Shown here: positions 1 to 13,169 of the stretch, one piece after another | Layout: each line of letters starts with the position of its first letter | Position numbering within the stretch: the first letter of the stretch is position 1 | NCBI RefSeq assembly: GCF_051401765.1 | Contig: NW_027480449.1 | Coordinates: 5,270,001 to 5,334,000, forward strand | Length of the DNA: 64,000 bases | Reading direction: 5' to 3' | Source of the DNA: Calliopsis andreniformis | Taxonomy: Eukaryota > Arthropoda > Insecta > Hymenoptera > Andrenidae | Program-made: the position numbers and the translations under genes | The notes under the pieces: generated by a model | Databases searched by the model: none | What the model was told of the DNA's origin: nothing | What the model saw: the letters and a program-made list of their open reading frames with translations, nothing else

Positions 1-2570
1 TTGGGTATTGAGGATTGAAGAATGAGGATTGAGGATTGAGGATTGAGGATTGAGGGTTGACGATCTAGGATTGGAGATTGATTATTGATGATTGAAGATT
101 GGGGATTGAGGATTGAGGATTGAGTATCTGGCATTGGAGATTGATTATTGAGGATTGAAGATTGAGGGTTGAGGATTGAGGATTGAAAATTGAGAGTTGA
201 GGATGAGGACTGAGGGTTGAGGATTGAGGTTTGAGAAATGAGGATTGAAGATTGAGGATTGTGGATTGAGGATTGAGGATTGAGGATTGGGGATTGAGGA
301 TTGAGGATTGAGTATCTAGTATTGGAGATTGATTATTGAGGATTGAGGATTGAGGATTGAGGAATGAGGATTGAGGATTGAGGATTGAGGATTGAGGATT
401 GAGGATGATGTCTGAGGGTTGAGGGTTGAGGTTTGAGGACTGAGGACTGAGGATTGAGGACTGAGGATTGAAGATTGAGGATTGAAGATTGACGATTGAG
501 GATTGAGGATTGAGGATTGAGGATTGAGGATTGAGGATTGAAGATTGAGGATTGGTTATTGAGGACTGAACATTGAGGATTGAGGATTGAGGATTGAAGG
601 TTGAATATTGATGAATGAATATTAACGATTGAGGATTGAGGGTTGTGGATTGAGCACGAGGACTGAGGGTTGAGTATTGTTACTTGAGGTCTGAGGATTG
701 AGGATTGAGGATTGCGAATTGAGGATTGAAGATTGAGTATTGAGGATTGAAGATTGAGGATTGAGGATTGAGGATTGAGGATTGAGGATTGAAGATTGAG
801 GATTGAGGATTGATGATTGAGGATTGAGCATTGAGGATTGAAGATTGAATATTGATGAATGAAGATTAACGATTGAGGATTCAGGGTTGTGGATTGAGGA
901 CGAGGACTGAGGGTTGAGTATTGTTACTTGAGGTCTGAGGATTGAGGATTGAGGATTGCGAATTGAGGATTGAAGATTGAAGATTGAGGATTGGGTATTG
1001 AGGATTGAAGGTTGAGGATTGATAATTAAGTATTGAGGTTGGAGGATGAGGGCTGAGGGTTGAGGATTGAGGTTTGAGGACTGAGGACAGAGGATTGAGG
1101 ATTGAGAATTGAGGATTGAAGATTGAGGATTGAGGATTGAAAATTGAGTATTGAGGATTGAAGATTGAGGATTGAGGATTGACGATTGAGGATTGAGGAT
1201 TGAAGATTGAGTATTGAGGATTGAAGATTGAGGATTGAGGATTGAAGATTGAGGATTGAGGATTGAGGGTTGTGGATTGAGGACGAGGACTGAGGGTTGA
1301 ATATTGATGATTGAGGTCTGAGGATTGAGGATTGAGGATTGAAAATTGAGGATTGATGATTGAGGATTGAGGATTGAGGATTGAAGATTGGATATTGAGG
1401 ATTGAAGATTGAGGATTGAGGATTGAGGATTGAGGATTGATGATTGAAGATTGTGTATTGCGGGTTGAAGATTGAGGATTGAGGATTGAGGATTGAGGAT
1501 TGAGCATTGAGGATTGAAGATTGAATATTGACGATTGAAGATTGAGGATTGAGGATTGAGGGTTGTGGATTGAGGACGAGGACTGAGGGTTGAATATTGA
1601 TGATTGAGGTCTGAGGATTGAGGATTGAGGATTGAAGATTGAGGATTGAGGATTGAGGGCTGAGGATGGAGGATGAGGGCTGAGGGTTGAGGATTGAGGT
1701 TTGAGGACTGAGGACTGAGGATTGAGGATCGAGAGTTGAGGATTGAGGATTGGGGAATGAGGATTGAGGATTGAGAATTGAGGATTGATGATTGAGGGCT
1801 GAAGATTCAATATTGAGGATTGAAGGTTGAGGATTGATGATTAAGGATTGAGGATGGAGGATGAGGGCTGAGGGTTGGGGATTGAGGTTTGAGGACTGAG
1901 GACTGAGGATTGAGGATTGGGAATTGAGGATTGAGGGTAGAGGATTGAAGATTGAGGATTGGGTATTGAGGATTGAAGAATGAGGATAGAGGATTGAGGA
2001 TTGAGGATTGAAGGTTGAATATTGATGAACGAAGATTAACGATTGAGGATTGAGGGTTGTGGATTGAGGACGAGGACTGAGGGTTGAGTATTGACACTTG
2101 AGGTCTGAGGATTGAGGTTTGAGGATTGCGAATTGAGGATTGAAGATTGAATAATGATGATTGAAGATTGAGGTTTGAGGATTGAGGGTTGTGGATTGAG
2201 GACGAGTACTGAGGGTTGAATATTGATGATTGAGGTCTGAGGATTGAGGATTGAGGATTGAAAATTGAGGATTGAGGATTGAGGATTGAGGATTGAGGAT
2301 TGAAGATTGAGTATTGAGGATTGAAGATTGAGGATTGAGGATTGAGGATTGAGGACTGATGATCGAAGATTGAGGATTGAGGATTGAGGATTGAGGATTG
2401 AGGATTGAGGATTGAGGATTGGGGATTGAATACTGAGTACTGAGGATTGAAGATTGAGGATTGAGTATTGAGGATTCAGGATGGAGGATGAGGGCTGAGG
2501 GTTGAAGATTGAGGATTGAGTATTGAGGATTCAGGATGGAGGATGAGGGCTGAGGGTTGAGGATTGAGGT
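1..2570. repeat. Left-edge variant heptad array
   Basis: These are degenerate heptads with no gene. A module starting GAATATTGATGAA begins at 603 and again at 847 (244 bp apart), and a third copy begins at about 2017. Each runs on into TTAACGATTGAGG and then a GGACGAGGACTGAGGG stretch. The segment from about 1,660 to 2,150 is collinear with about 12,540-13,030 (offset near 10,880) and therefore with about 31,740-32,230. ATCTAGGATTGGAGATTG-type landmark variants occur near 68, 130 and 312. Confidence 0.7.
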
Positions 2571-3180
2571 TTGAGTATTGAATCCTGAGAATTCAGGATA
2601 TTCTATTGAGTATTGAGAATTGAGGATTGATGGTTGAGTACTGAGGACTGAGGATTGAGGATTGAAGGTTGAGTATTGAGGATTCAGAATTGAGGTTTGA
2701 GGGCTGAGGATTGAGGATTGAAGATTGAGTATTGAGTATTGAAGATTGAGGATTGATGATTGAGGATTGCGGATTGAGGATGATGTCTGAGGGTTGAGGA
2801 TTGAGGTTTGAGGACTGAGGACTGAGGGTTGAGGACTGAGGATTGAGGATGAGGGCTGAGTGTCGGGGATTGAGGATTGACGACTGAGGACTGAGTATTG
2901 AGGATTGAGAATTCAGGATTGTTGATAGAGGATTGAAGATTGAGGATTGGGTATTGAGGATTGAAGAATGAGGTTTGAGGATTGAGGATTGAGGATTGAG
3001 GGTTGAGGTTCTAGGATTGGAGATTGATTATTGAGGATTGAAGATTGGGGACTGAGGATTGAGGATTGATGATCTAGGATTGGAGATTGATTATTGAGGA
3101 TTGAAGATTGAGGATTGAGGATTGAGGATAGAGGATTGTGCATTGAGGATTGAAGATTGAGTATTGATGATTGAAGATTG
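2571..3180. repeat. EcoRI-hairpin module, first copy
   Basis: This copy starts with the TCCTGAGAATTCAGGA inverted repeat (2583-2598). It then carries GATGATGTCTGAGGG (near 2,780), GGTCGGGG or a close variant (near 2,860) and GATAGAGGATTG, and ends in two CTAGGATTGGAGATTG landmarks exactly 63 bp apart (CTAGG at 3011 and 3074). The same ordered series recurs at about 7.86-8.4, 11.55-12.2, 17.35-17.8, 19.7-20.2, 21.6-22.2, 24.0-24.4, 25.7-26.1, 27.9-28.3 and 30.75-31.4 kb. The landmark order defines the module; no gene is present. Confidence 0.7.
2583..2598. repeat. Inverted repeat with EcoRI site, TCCTGA-GAAT-TCAGGA
   Basis: These are perfect 6-bp arms around GAAT, containing GAATTC. It arises from three adjacent mutated heptads (ATCCTGA, GAATTCA, GGATATT) kept in phase with the array. 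Ten further perfect copies start at 9053, 10355, 11555, 17354, 19704, 23091, 24003, 24804, 25709 and 30757. Variants with TCCTGAAAATTCAGGA lie at 4423 and 5908, and decayed forms near 7.88, 21.62, 27.91 and 29.61 kb. I found none to the right of 30.8 kb. No function is claimed. Confidence 0.85.
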
Positions 3181-3294
3181 AGGATTGAGGATTGAGGGTT
3201 GTGGATTGAGGACGAGTACTGAGGGTTGAATATTGATGATTGAGGTCTGAGGACTGAGGATTGATGATTGAAAATTGAGGACTGAGGATTGAGG

Positions 3295-3560
3295 ACTGAT
3301 GATTGAGGATTGAAGATTGAGTATTGAGGATTGAAGATTGAGGATTGAGGATTGAGGATTGAGGATTGATGATTGAAGATTGTGTATTGAAGATTGAAGA
3401 TTGAGGATTGAGGATTGATGATTGAGGATTGAGGATTGAGGATTGAAGATTGAGTATTGAGGATTGAAGATTGAGGATTGAGGATTGAGGATTGAAGATT
3501 GATGATTGAAGATTGTGTATTGAAGATTGAAGATTGAGGATTGAGGATTTAGGATTGAGG
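3295..3560. repeat. 133-bp internal tandem duplication
   Basis: The landmark GTGTATTGAAGATTGAAG occurs at 3382 and again at 3515, 133 bp (19 heptads) apart, with matching heptads on both sides. The equivalent parts of the next two HOR copies (near 5.0 and 6.5 kb) have it once, so this is a local expansion in the first copy. Confidence 0.65.
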
Positions 3561-3723
3561 ATTGAGGATTGAGGATTGAAGATTGAGGATTGGGGATTGA
3601 GGATTGACGACTTAGGATTGAGTATTGAGGATTGAGAATTGAGGATTGAGGATTGAAATTGAGTATTAAGGATTGAAGATTGAGGATTGAGACTTGATTA
3701 TTGAATATTGTGGATTGAGCGTT

Positions 3724-5215
3724 GAACCATGATGATCCAGGATATTCTATTGTGTGTTGAGAATTGAGGATTGATCGTTGAGTATTGAGGATTCATGGCT
3801 GAGGGTTGTGTGTTGAATATTGAGGATTGAGGATTGAGGATTGAGGATTGAGGATTGAGGATTGAGGATTGAAGATTGAGTATTGATGATTGAATACTGA
3901 GGATTGAGGATTGAGGTTTGTGGATTGAGGACGAGGACCGACGGTAGAGGATTGAGGTTTGAGGATTGAGGATTGAGGATTGAGGACTGAGGATTGAGGA
4001 TTGAGGATTAAGCATTGAGGATTGAAGATTGAAGCCTGGGGATTGAGGATTGATGATTGAGAATTAAGGATTGAAGATTGTGGATTGAGGATCTAGGATT
4101 GGAGATTGATTATTGAGGATTGATGATTGAGCATTGAGGATTGAGGATTGAGGATTGAGAATTGAGGATGAGGACTGAGGGTTGAGGATTGAGGTTTGAG
4201 GAATGGGGATTGAGGATTGAGGTTTGAGGATTGAGGATTGAGGATTCAGGATTGAGTATGAAGATTGAGTACTGATGCCTGAGGATTGAGGATTGAGGAT
4301 TGAGGATTGAGGATTGGGGATTGAATATTGAGTACTGAGGATTGAAGATTGAGGATTGAGTATTGAGGTTTGAGGATGGAGGATGAGGGCTGAGGGTTGA
4401 GGATTGAGGTTTGAGTATTGAATCCTGAAAATTCAGGATATTCTATTGAGTATTGAGAATTGAGGATTGATGGTTGAGTACTGAGGACTGAGGATTGAGG
4501 ATTGAAGGTTGAGTATTGATTATTCAGAATTGAGGTTTTAGGACTGAGGATTGAGGATTGAAGATTGAGTATTGAGGATTGAAGATTGAGGATTGAGGAT
4601 TGAGGATTGTGGATTGAGGATTGAGGATTGAGGATTGGGGATTGAATATTGAGTACTGAGGATTGAAGATTGAGGATTGAGTATTGAGGATTGAGGATTG
4701 AGGATTGATGATTGAGGATTGAGGATTGAGGATTGAAGATTGAGGATTGAGGGTTAAGGATTGAGCATTGAGGATTGAAGATTGAATATTGATGATTGAA
4801 GATTGAGGATTGAGGATTGAGGGTTGTGGATTGAGGACAAGCACTGAGGGTTGAATATTGATGATTGAGGTCTGACGATTGAGGATTGTGGATTGAAAAT
4901 TGAGGATTGAGGATTGAGGATGGAGGATTGAGGATTGAAGATTGAGTATTGAGGATTGAAGATTGAGGATTAAGGATTGAGGATTGAAGATTGATGATTG
5001 AAGACTGTGTATTGAAGATTGAAGATTGAGGATTGAGGATTGAGGATTGAGGATTGAGGATTGAGGATTGAAGATTGATGATTGGGGATTGAGGATTGAC
5101 GATTGAGGATTGAGAATTGAGGATTGAGAATTGAGGATTGAGGATTGAAATTGAGTATTAAGGATTGAAGATTGAGGACTGAGACTTGATTATTGAATAT
5201 TGTGGATTGAGTATT
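3724..5215. repeat. About 1.49-kb higher-order repeat, copy 1
   Basis: The interval is measured between GAACCATGA landmarks at 3724 and 5216 (1,492 bp). Inside it lie GACCGACGG (3936), GAAGCCTGGG (4031), the inverted-repeat variant TCCTGAAAATTCAGGA (4423) and GCACTGAGGG (4841). The same markers appear 1,485 bp later at 5421, 5516, 5908 and 6326. The 7-bp difference between the two offsets is one heptad gained or lost near the left end. Similarity at lower identity continues left of 3,724 to about 3,190. Confidence 0.85.
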
Positions 5216-6700
5216 GAACCATGAGGATCCAGGATATTCTATTGTGTATTGAGAGTTGAGGATTGATCGTTGAGTATTGAGGATTCATGGCTGAGGGTTG
5301 TGTGTTGAATATTGAGGATTGAGGATTGAGGATTGAGGATTGAGGATTGAGGATTGAAGATTGAGTATTTATGATTGAATACTGAGGATTGAGGATTGAG
5401 GTTTGAGGATTGAGGACGAGGACCGACGGTAGAGGATTGAGGATTGAGGATTGAGGATTGAGGATTGAGGACTGAGGATTGAGGATTGAGGATTAAGCAT
5501 CGAGGATTGAAGATTGAAGCCTGGGGATTGAGGATTGATGATTGAGAATTAAGGATTGAAGATTGTGGATTGAGGATCTAGGATTGGAGATTGATTATTG
5601 AGGATTGATGATTGAGCATTGAGGATTGAGGATTGAGGATTGAGAATTGAGGATGAGGACTGAGGGTTGAGGATTGAGGTTTGAGGAATGGGGATTGAGG
5701 ATTGAGGTTTGAGGATTGAGGATTGAGGATTGAGGATTGAGTATGAAGATTGAGTATTGATGCCTGAGGATTGAGGATTGAGGATTGAGGATTGAGGATT
5801 GGGGATTGAATATTGAGTACTGAGGATTGAAGATTGAGGATTGAGTATTGAGGTTTGAGGATGGAGGATGAGGGCTGAGGGTTGAGGATTGAGGTTTGAG
5901 TATTGAATCCTGAAAATTCAGGATATTCTATTGAGTATTGAGAATTGAGGATTGATGGTTGAGTACTGAGGACTGAGGATTGAGGATTGAAGGTTGAGTA
6001 TTGATTATTCAGAATTGAGGTTTTAGGACTGAGGATTGAGGATTGAAGATTGAGTATTGAGGATTGAAGATTGAGGATTGAGGATTGAGGATTGTGGATT
6101 GAGGATTGAGGATTGAGGATTGGGGATTGAATATTGAGTACTGAGGATTGAAGATTGAGGATTGAGTATTGAGGATTGAGGATTGAGGATTGATGATTGA
6201 GGATTGAGGATTGAGGATTTAAGATTGAGGATTGAGGGTTAAGGATTGAGCATTGAGGATTGAAGATTGAATATTGATGATTGAAGATTGAGGATTGAGG
6301 ATTGAGGGTTGTGGATTGAGGACAAGCACTGAGGGTTGAATATTGATGATTGAGGTCTGACGATTGAGGATTGTGGATTGAAAATTGAGGATTGAGGATT
6401 GAGGATGGAGGATTGAGGATTGAAGATTGAGTATTGAGGATTGAAGATTGAGGATTAAGGATTGAGGATTGAAGATTGATGATTGAAGACTGTGTATTGA
6501 AGATTGAAGATTGAGGATTGAGGATTGAGGATTGAGGATTGAGGATTGAGGATTGAAGATTGAGGATTGGGGATTGAGGATTGACGATTGAGGATTGAGA
6601 ATTGAGGATTGAGAATTGAGGATTGAGGATTGAAATTGAGTATTAAGGATTGAAGATTGAGGACTGAGACTTGATTATTGAATATTGTGGATTGAGTATT
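5216..6700. repeat. About 1.49-kb higher-order repeat, copy 2
   Basis: The interval is bounded by GAACCATGA at 5216 and 6701 (1,485 bp). It is near-identical to copy 1 in the order and type of mutated heptads, including the unusual GACAAGCACTGAGG. It is a direct tandem copy, probably made by unequal exchange within the heptad array. Confidence 0.85.
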
Positions 6701-7080
6701 GAACCATGAGGATCCAGGATATTCTATTGTGTATTGAGAGTTGAGGATTGATCGTTGAGTATTGAGGATTCATGGCTGAGGGTTGTGTGTTGAATATTGA
6801 GGATTGAGGATTGAGGATTGAGGATTGAGGATTGAGGATTGATGATTGAAGATTGTGTATTGAGTGTTGAATATTGAGTATTGATGATTGAATATTGAGG
6901 ATTGAGGATTGAGGTTTGAGGATTGAGGACGAGGACTGACGGTAGAGGATTGAGGTTTGAGGATTGAGGATTGAGGATTGAGGACTGAGGATTGAGGATT
7001 GAGGATTGAGCATTGAGGATTGAAGATTGAAGACTGGGGATTGAGGATTGAAGATTGAGAATTAAGGATTGAAGATTGTG
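6701..7080. repeat. About 1.49-kb higher-order repeat, partial copy 3
   Basis: This copy starts at GAACCATGA (6701) and has GAAGACTGGG at 7029 where copies 1 and 2 have GAAGCCTGGG. It carries GACTGACGG in place of GACCGACGG, so it is more diverged. The collinearity fades after the CTAGGATTGGAG landmark near 7,090. Confidence 0.75.
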
Positions 7081-7220
7081 GATTGAGGATCTAGGATTGG
7101 AGATTGATTATTGAGGATTGAAGATTGAGGATTGAGGATTGAGGATTGAGGATTGAGAATTGAGGATGAGGACTGAGGGTTGAGGATTGAGGTTTGAGGA
7201 ATGGGGATTGAGGGTTGAGG

Positions 7221-9865
7221 TATGAGGATTGTAGAATGAGGACTGAGGATTGAGGATTGAGGATTGAGGATTGAAAATTGAGTATTGAGGATTGAAGATT
7301 GAGGATTGAGGATTGAGGATTGAGGATTGAGAATTGAAGATTGAGTATTGAGGATTGAAGATTGAGGATTGAGGATTGAGGATTGAGGATTGAGGATTGA
7401 AGGTTGAGGATTGAGGATTGATGATTGAGGATTGAGCATTGAGGATTGAAGATTGAATATTGATGATTGAAGATTGATGATTGAGGATTGAGGGTTGTGG
7501 ATTGAGGACGAGTACTGAGGGTTGAATATTGATGATTGAGGTCTGAGGATTGAGGATTGAGGATTGAAAATTGAGGATTGAGGATTGTGGATTGAGGATT
7601 GAGGATTGAGAATTGAGGATGAGGACTGAGGGTTGAGGATTGAGGTTTGAGGAATGGGGATTGAGGGTTGAGGTTTGAGGATTGAGGATTGAGGATTGAG
7701 GATTGAGTATTGAAGATTGAGTATTGATGCCTGAGGATTGAGGATTGAGGATTGAGCATTGAGGATTGGGGATTGAATATTGAGTACTGAGGATTGAAGA
7801 TTGAGGATTGAGGATCGAGGATTGAGGATGGAGGATGAGGGCTGAGGGTTGAGGATTGTGGTTTGAGTATTGAATCCTGAGAATTCAGAATATTCTGTTG
7901 AGTATTGAGAATTGAGGATTGATGGTTGAGTACTGAGGACTGAGGATTGAGGATTGAAGGTTGAGTATTGAGGATTCAGAATTGAGGTTTGAGGACTGAG
8001 GATTGAGGATTGAAGATTGAGTTGTGATGATTGAAGATTGAGGATTGAGGATTGAGGATTGAGGATTGAGGATGATGTCTGAGGGTTGAGGATTGAGGTT
8101 TGTGGACTGAGGACTGAGGATTGAGGACTGAGGATTGAGGATGAGGGCTGAGGGTCGGGGATTGAGGTTTGACGGCTGAGGACTGAGGATTGAGGATTGA
8201 GAGTTAAGGATTGTTGATAGAGGATTGAAGATTGAGGATTGGGTATTGAGGATTGAAGAATGAGGATTGAGGATTGAGGATTGAGGATTGAGGGTTGAGC
8301 ATCTAGGATTGGAGATTGATTATTGAGGATTGGAGATTGGGGATTGAGAATTGAGGATTGAGGATCTAGGATTGGAGATTCATTATTGAGGATTGAAGAT
8401 TGGGGATTGAGGATTGAGGATTGAGTATCTAGGATTGGAGATTGAAGATTGAGAATTGAGGATTGAGGGTTGAGGATTGAGGACGAGGACTGACGGTTGA
8501 GGATTGAGGTTTGAGGATTGAGGATTGAGGATTGAGGACTGAGGCTTGTGGATTGAGGATTGAGCATTGAGGATTGAAGACTGAGGACTGGCGATTGAGG
8601 ATTGAAGGTTGAGGAATAAGGATTGAGGATTGGGGATTGAGGATGTAGGATTGGAGATTGATTATTGAGGATTGAAGATTGAGGATTGACGATTGAGAAT
8701 TGAGAATTGAGAATTGAGGGTGAGGACTGAGGGTTGATGATTGAGGTTTGAGGAACGAGGATTGAGGATTGAGGATTGAGGACTGAGGATTGACGATTGA
8801 GTATTGGAGATTGAGGATTGAAGACTGAGGATTGAGGACTGAGGATTGAGGATTGAGGATTGAGGATTGAAGATTGAGTATTGAGGATTGAAGGTTGAGG
8901 ATTGTGGGTTGAGGATTGAGGATTGAGGATTGAATATTGAGGATTGAGGATTGAGTATCTATGATTGAAGATTGAGGATTGAGGATTGAGGATTGAGGAT
9001 TGTGGATGGAGGATGAGGTCTGAGGGTTGAGGATTGAGGTTTGAGTATTGAGTCCTGAGAATTCAGGATATTCTATTGAGTATTGAGAATTGAGGATTGA
9101 TGGTTGAGTATTGAGGACTGAGGATTGAGGCTTGAAGGTTGAGTATTGAAGATTCAGGATTGAGGTTTGGGGACTGAGGATTGAGGATTGAAGATTGAGT
9201 ATTAGGGATTGAAGATTGAGGATTGAGGATTGAGGATTGAGGATTGAAGACTGAGGGCTGAGGATGAGGGCAGAGGGTCAGGGATTGAGGTTTGACGACT
9301 GAGGATTGAGGATTGAGGATTGAGAATTGAAGATTGATGATTGAGGATTGAAGATTGAGGATTGTGTATTGAGGGTTGAAGAATGAGGATTGAGGATTGA
9401 GGATTGTGGATTGAGGATTGAGGATTGAGGATCTGGGATTGGAGATTGATTATTGAGGATTGAAGATTGAGGATTGAGGATTGAGAATTGAGGATGAGGA
9501 CTGAGGGTTGAGGATTGAGGTTTGAGGAATGGGGATTGAGGGTTGAGGTTTGAGGATTGAGGATTTAGGATTGAGGATTGAGTATTGAAACTGAGTATTG
9601 GTGCCTGAGGATTGAGGATTGAGGATTGAGGATTGAGGATTGAAGATTGAGTATTGAGGACTGAAGATTGAGGATTGAGGATTGAGGATTGAGGATTGAG
9701 GATTGAAGATTGAGGATTGAGGATTGAGGATTGAGGATTGAGCATAGAGGATTGAAGATTGAATATGGATGATTGAAGATTGAGGATTGAGGATTGAGGG
9801 TTGTGGATTGAGGACGAGTACTGAGGGTTGAATATTGATGATTGAGGTCTGAGGATTGAGGATTG
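7221..9865. repeat. 2.65-kb segmental duplication, left copy
   Basis: This block matches 20,966-23,899. The offset is 13,745 from 7231 (GTAGAATG) to 8429, then 14,031-14,038 from 8541 (GAGGCTTGTG) to 9742 (GCATAGAGG). The 286-bp step means the right copy carries extra sequence (about 22,197-22,482) or this copy lost it. It includes a run of three 63-bp subrepeats at 8303-8455 and a perfect TCCTGAGAATTCAGGA at 9053. No gene is present. Confidence 0.8.
8303..8455. repeat. 63-bp subrepeat, three copies
   Basis: CTAGGATTGGAGATTG begins at 8303, 8366 and 8429, exactly 63 bp (nine heptads) apart each time. The same triplet, with small variants, is found at 22048, 22111 and 22174. Pairs with the same 63-bp spacing occur at 3011/3074, 12060/12123 and 20132/20195. 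Confidence 0.8.
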
Positions 9866-10773
9866 AGGATTGAAAATTCAGAACTGAGGATTGAGGATTG
9901 AGGATTGAGGATTGAGGATTGAAGATTGAGTATTGAGGATTGAAGATTGAGGATTGAGGATTGAGGATTGAGGATTGATGATTGAAGATTGTGTATTGAA
10001 GATTGAAGATTGAGGATTGAGGATTGAGGATTGAGGATTGAGGATTGAGGATTAAAGATTGAGGATTGGGGATTGAGGATTGACGATTGAGGATTGAGTA
10101 TTGAGGATTGAGAATTGAGGATTGGGTTTTGAAATTGAGTATTCAGGATTGAAGATTGAGGATTGAGATTTGATTATTGAATATTGTGGATTGAGTATTG
10201 AACCATGAGAATTCAGGATATTCTATTGAGTATTGAGAATTGAGGATTGATCGTTGAGTAGTGAGGATTCATGGCTGAGGGTTGTGTGTTGAATATTGAG
10301 GGTTGAGGATTGAGGATGAGGGCTTGGGTTGAGGATTGAGGTTTGAGTATTGAATCCTGAGAATTCAGGATATTCTATTGAGTATTGAGATTTGAGGATT
10401 GATGGTTGAGTACTGAGGACTGAGGATTGAGGATTGATGGTTGAGTATTGAGGATTCAGAATTGAGGTTTGAGGACTGAGGATTGAGGATTGAAGATTGA
10501 GTATTGAGGATTGAAGATTGAGGATTGAGGATTGAGGATTGAGGATTGAGGATTGAAGACTGAGGGCTGAGGATGAGGGCAGAGGGTCAGGGATTGAGGT
10601 TTGACGACTGAGGATTGAGGATTGAGGATTGAGAATTGAAGATTGATGATTGAGGATTGAAGATTGAGGATTGGGTATTGAGGGTTGAAGAATGAGGATT
10701 GAGGATTGAGGATTGATGATTGAGGATTGAGGATTGAGGATTGTAGATTGAGGATTGAGGATTTAAGACTGAG
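9866..10773. repeat. Variant heptad segment sharing a module with 17.1-17.5 kb
   Basis: The part from about 10,097 to 10,520 matches 17,096-17,519 at offset 6,999 (GAACCATGAG at 10200 and 17199; TCCTGAGAATTCAGGA at 10355 and 17354). Both copies share the odd GAGTAGTGAGGATTCATGG. The remainder is ordinary variant heptads. The right end is the junction with the 19.2 kb-offset duplication. Confidence 0.7.
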
Positions 10774-13169
10774 TATTGAGGATTGAAGATTGAGGATTGA
10801 GGATTGAGGATTGAGGATTGAGGATTGAGCATTGAAGATTGAGGATTGGGGATTGAGGATTGACGATTGATGATTGAGTATTGAGGATTGAAGATTGAGT
10901 ATTGCGGATTGAAGATTGAGGATTGAGACTTGATTATTGAATATTGTGGATTGAGTATTGAACCGTGAGGTTTCAGGATATTCTATTGTGTATTGAGAAT
11001 TGAGGATTGATCGTTGAGTATTGAGGATTCATGGCTGTGGGTTGTGTGTTGAATATTGAGGATTGAGGATTGAGGATTGAGGATTGAGGATTGAGGATTG
11101 AAGATTGAGTATTGATGATTGAATACTGATGATTGAGAATTGAGGTTTGAGGATTGAGGACGAGGACTGACGGTAGAGGATTGAGGTTTGAGGGTTGAGG
11201 ATTGAGGATTGAGGACTGAGGATTGAGGATTGAGGATTAAGCATTGAGGATTGAAGATTGAAGCCTGGGGATTGAGGATTGAGGATTGAGAATTGAGGAT
11301 GAGGACTGAGGGTTGAGGATTGAGGTTTGAGGAATGGGGATTGAGGGTTGAGGTTTGAGGATTGAGGATTGAGGATTGAGGATTGAGTATTGAAGATTGA
11401 GTATTGATGCCTGAGGATTGAGGATTGAGGATTGAGGATTGAGGATTGGGGATTGAATATTGAGTACTGAGGATTGAAGATATAGGATTGAGTATTGAGG
11501 GTTGAGGATGGAGGATGAGGGCTGACGGTTGAGGATTGAGGTTTGAGTATTGAATCCTGAGAATTCAGGATATTCTATTGAGTATTGAGAATTGAGGATT
11601 GATGGTTGAGTACTGAGGACTGAGGATTGAGGATTGAAGGTTGAGTATTGAGGATTCAGAATTGAGGTTTGAGGACTGAGGATTGAGGATTGAAGATTGA
11701 GGATTGAGGATTGAAGGTTGAGTATTGAGGATTCAGAATTGAGGTTTGAGGACTGAGGATTGAGGATTGAAGATTGAGTATTGAGGATTGAAGATTGAGG
11801 ATTGATGATTGAGGATTGAGGATTGAGGATGATGTCTGAGGGTTGAGGATAGAGGTTTGAGGACTGAGGACTGAGGGTTGAGGACTGAGGATTGAGGATG
11901 GGGGCTGAGGGTCGGGGATTGAGGTTTGACGACTGAGGACTGAGTATTGAGGATTGAGAATTCAGGATTGTTGATAGAGGATTGAAGATTGAGGATTGGG
12001 TATTGAGGATTGAAGAGTGAGGATTGAGGATTGAGGATTGAGGATTGAGGGTTGAGGATCTAGGATTGGAGATTGATTATTGAGGATTGAAGATTGGGGA
12101 TTGAGGATTGAGGATTGAGGATCTAGGATTGGAGATTGATTATTGAGGATTGAAGATTGAGGATTGGTGATTGAGGATTGAGAATTGAGAATTGAGGATA
12201 AGGACTGAGTGTTGAGGATTGATGTTTGAGAAATGAGGATTGACGATTGAGGATTGAGGATTGAAGATTGAGTATTGAGAATTGAGGATTGAGGATTGAG
12301 GATTGAGGATTGAGGATTGAGGATGAGGACTGAGGGTTGAGAATTTAGGTTTGAGAAATGAGGATTGAGGATTGAGGATTTAGGGTTGAGGATTGAGGGT
12401 TGAGGATTGATGATTGTGTATTGAAGATTGAGTATTGATCACTGAGGATTGAGGATTGAGGATTGAGTATTGAGGATTGAGGATTGAGGATTGAAGATTG
12501 AATATTGAGGATTGAAGGTTGAGGATTGAGGATTGAGGGTTGAGGATGGAGGTTGAGGGCTGAGGTTTGAGGATTGAGGTTTGAGGACTGAGGACTGAGG
12601 ATTGAGGATCGAGAGTTGAGGATTGAGGATTGAGGATTGAGGATTGAGGATTGAGAATTGAGGATTAATGATTGAGGGTTGAAGATTGAATATTGAGGAT
12701 TGAAGATTGAGGATTGATGACTAAGGATTGAGGATGGAGGATGAGGGCTGAGGGTTGGGGTTGAGGTTTGAGGACTGAGGACTGAGGATTTAGGATTGGG
12801 AATTGAGGACTGAGGGTTGAGGATTGAAGATTGAGGATTGGGTATTGAGGATTGAAGAATGAGGGTCGAGGATTGAGGATTGAGGATTGAGGACTGAAGG
12901 TTGAATATTGATGAATGAAGATTAACGATTGAGGATTGAGGGTTGTGGATTGAGGACGAGGACTGAGGGTTGAGTACTGACACTTGAGGTCTGAGGATTG
13001 AGGATTGAGGATTGCCAATTGAGGATTGAAGATTGAAGATTGAGGATTGGGTATTGAGGATTGTAGAATGAGGACTGAGGATTGAGGATTGAGGATTGAG
13101 GATTGAAAATTGAGAATTGAGGATTGAAGATTGAGGATTGAGGATTCAGGATTGAAGATTGAGGACTGA

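Noticed and set aside
8140..8160. GGGTCGGGG elements as promoter or GC-box sites
   Set aside because: They occur in many module copies as part of the mutated heptad order, with no transcription unit next to them.
7062..8567. 501-codon minus-strand open frame, and all similar ones in the window
   Set aside because: The reason is the same: length and content follow from TCCTCAA repeats. Copies of the same HOR carry the same frames because the DNA is duplicated.
9192..9215. Possible bacterial promoter, terminator or ribosome-binding signals
   Set aside because: GAGG-rich sequence resembles Shine-Dalgarno everywhere because of the unit itself, and no open frame exists on the + strand.
12370..12390. 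Telomere-like motifs (TTTAGGG, TTAGGG)
   Set aside because: These occur only singly (for example near 9,206, 12,378 and 13,339) as one-base variants of the heptad, never in tandem.
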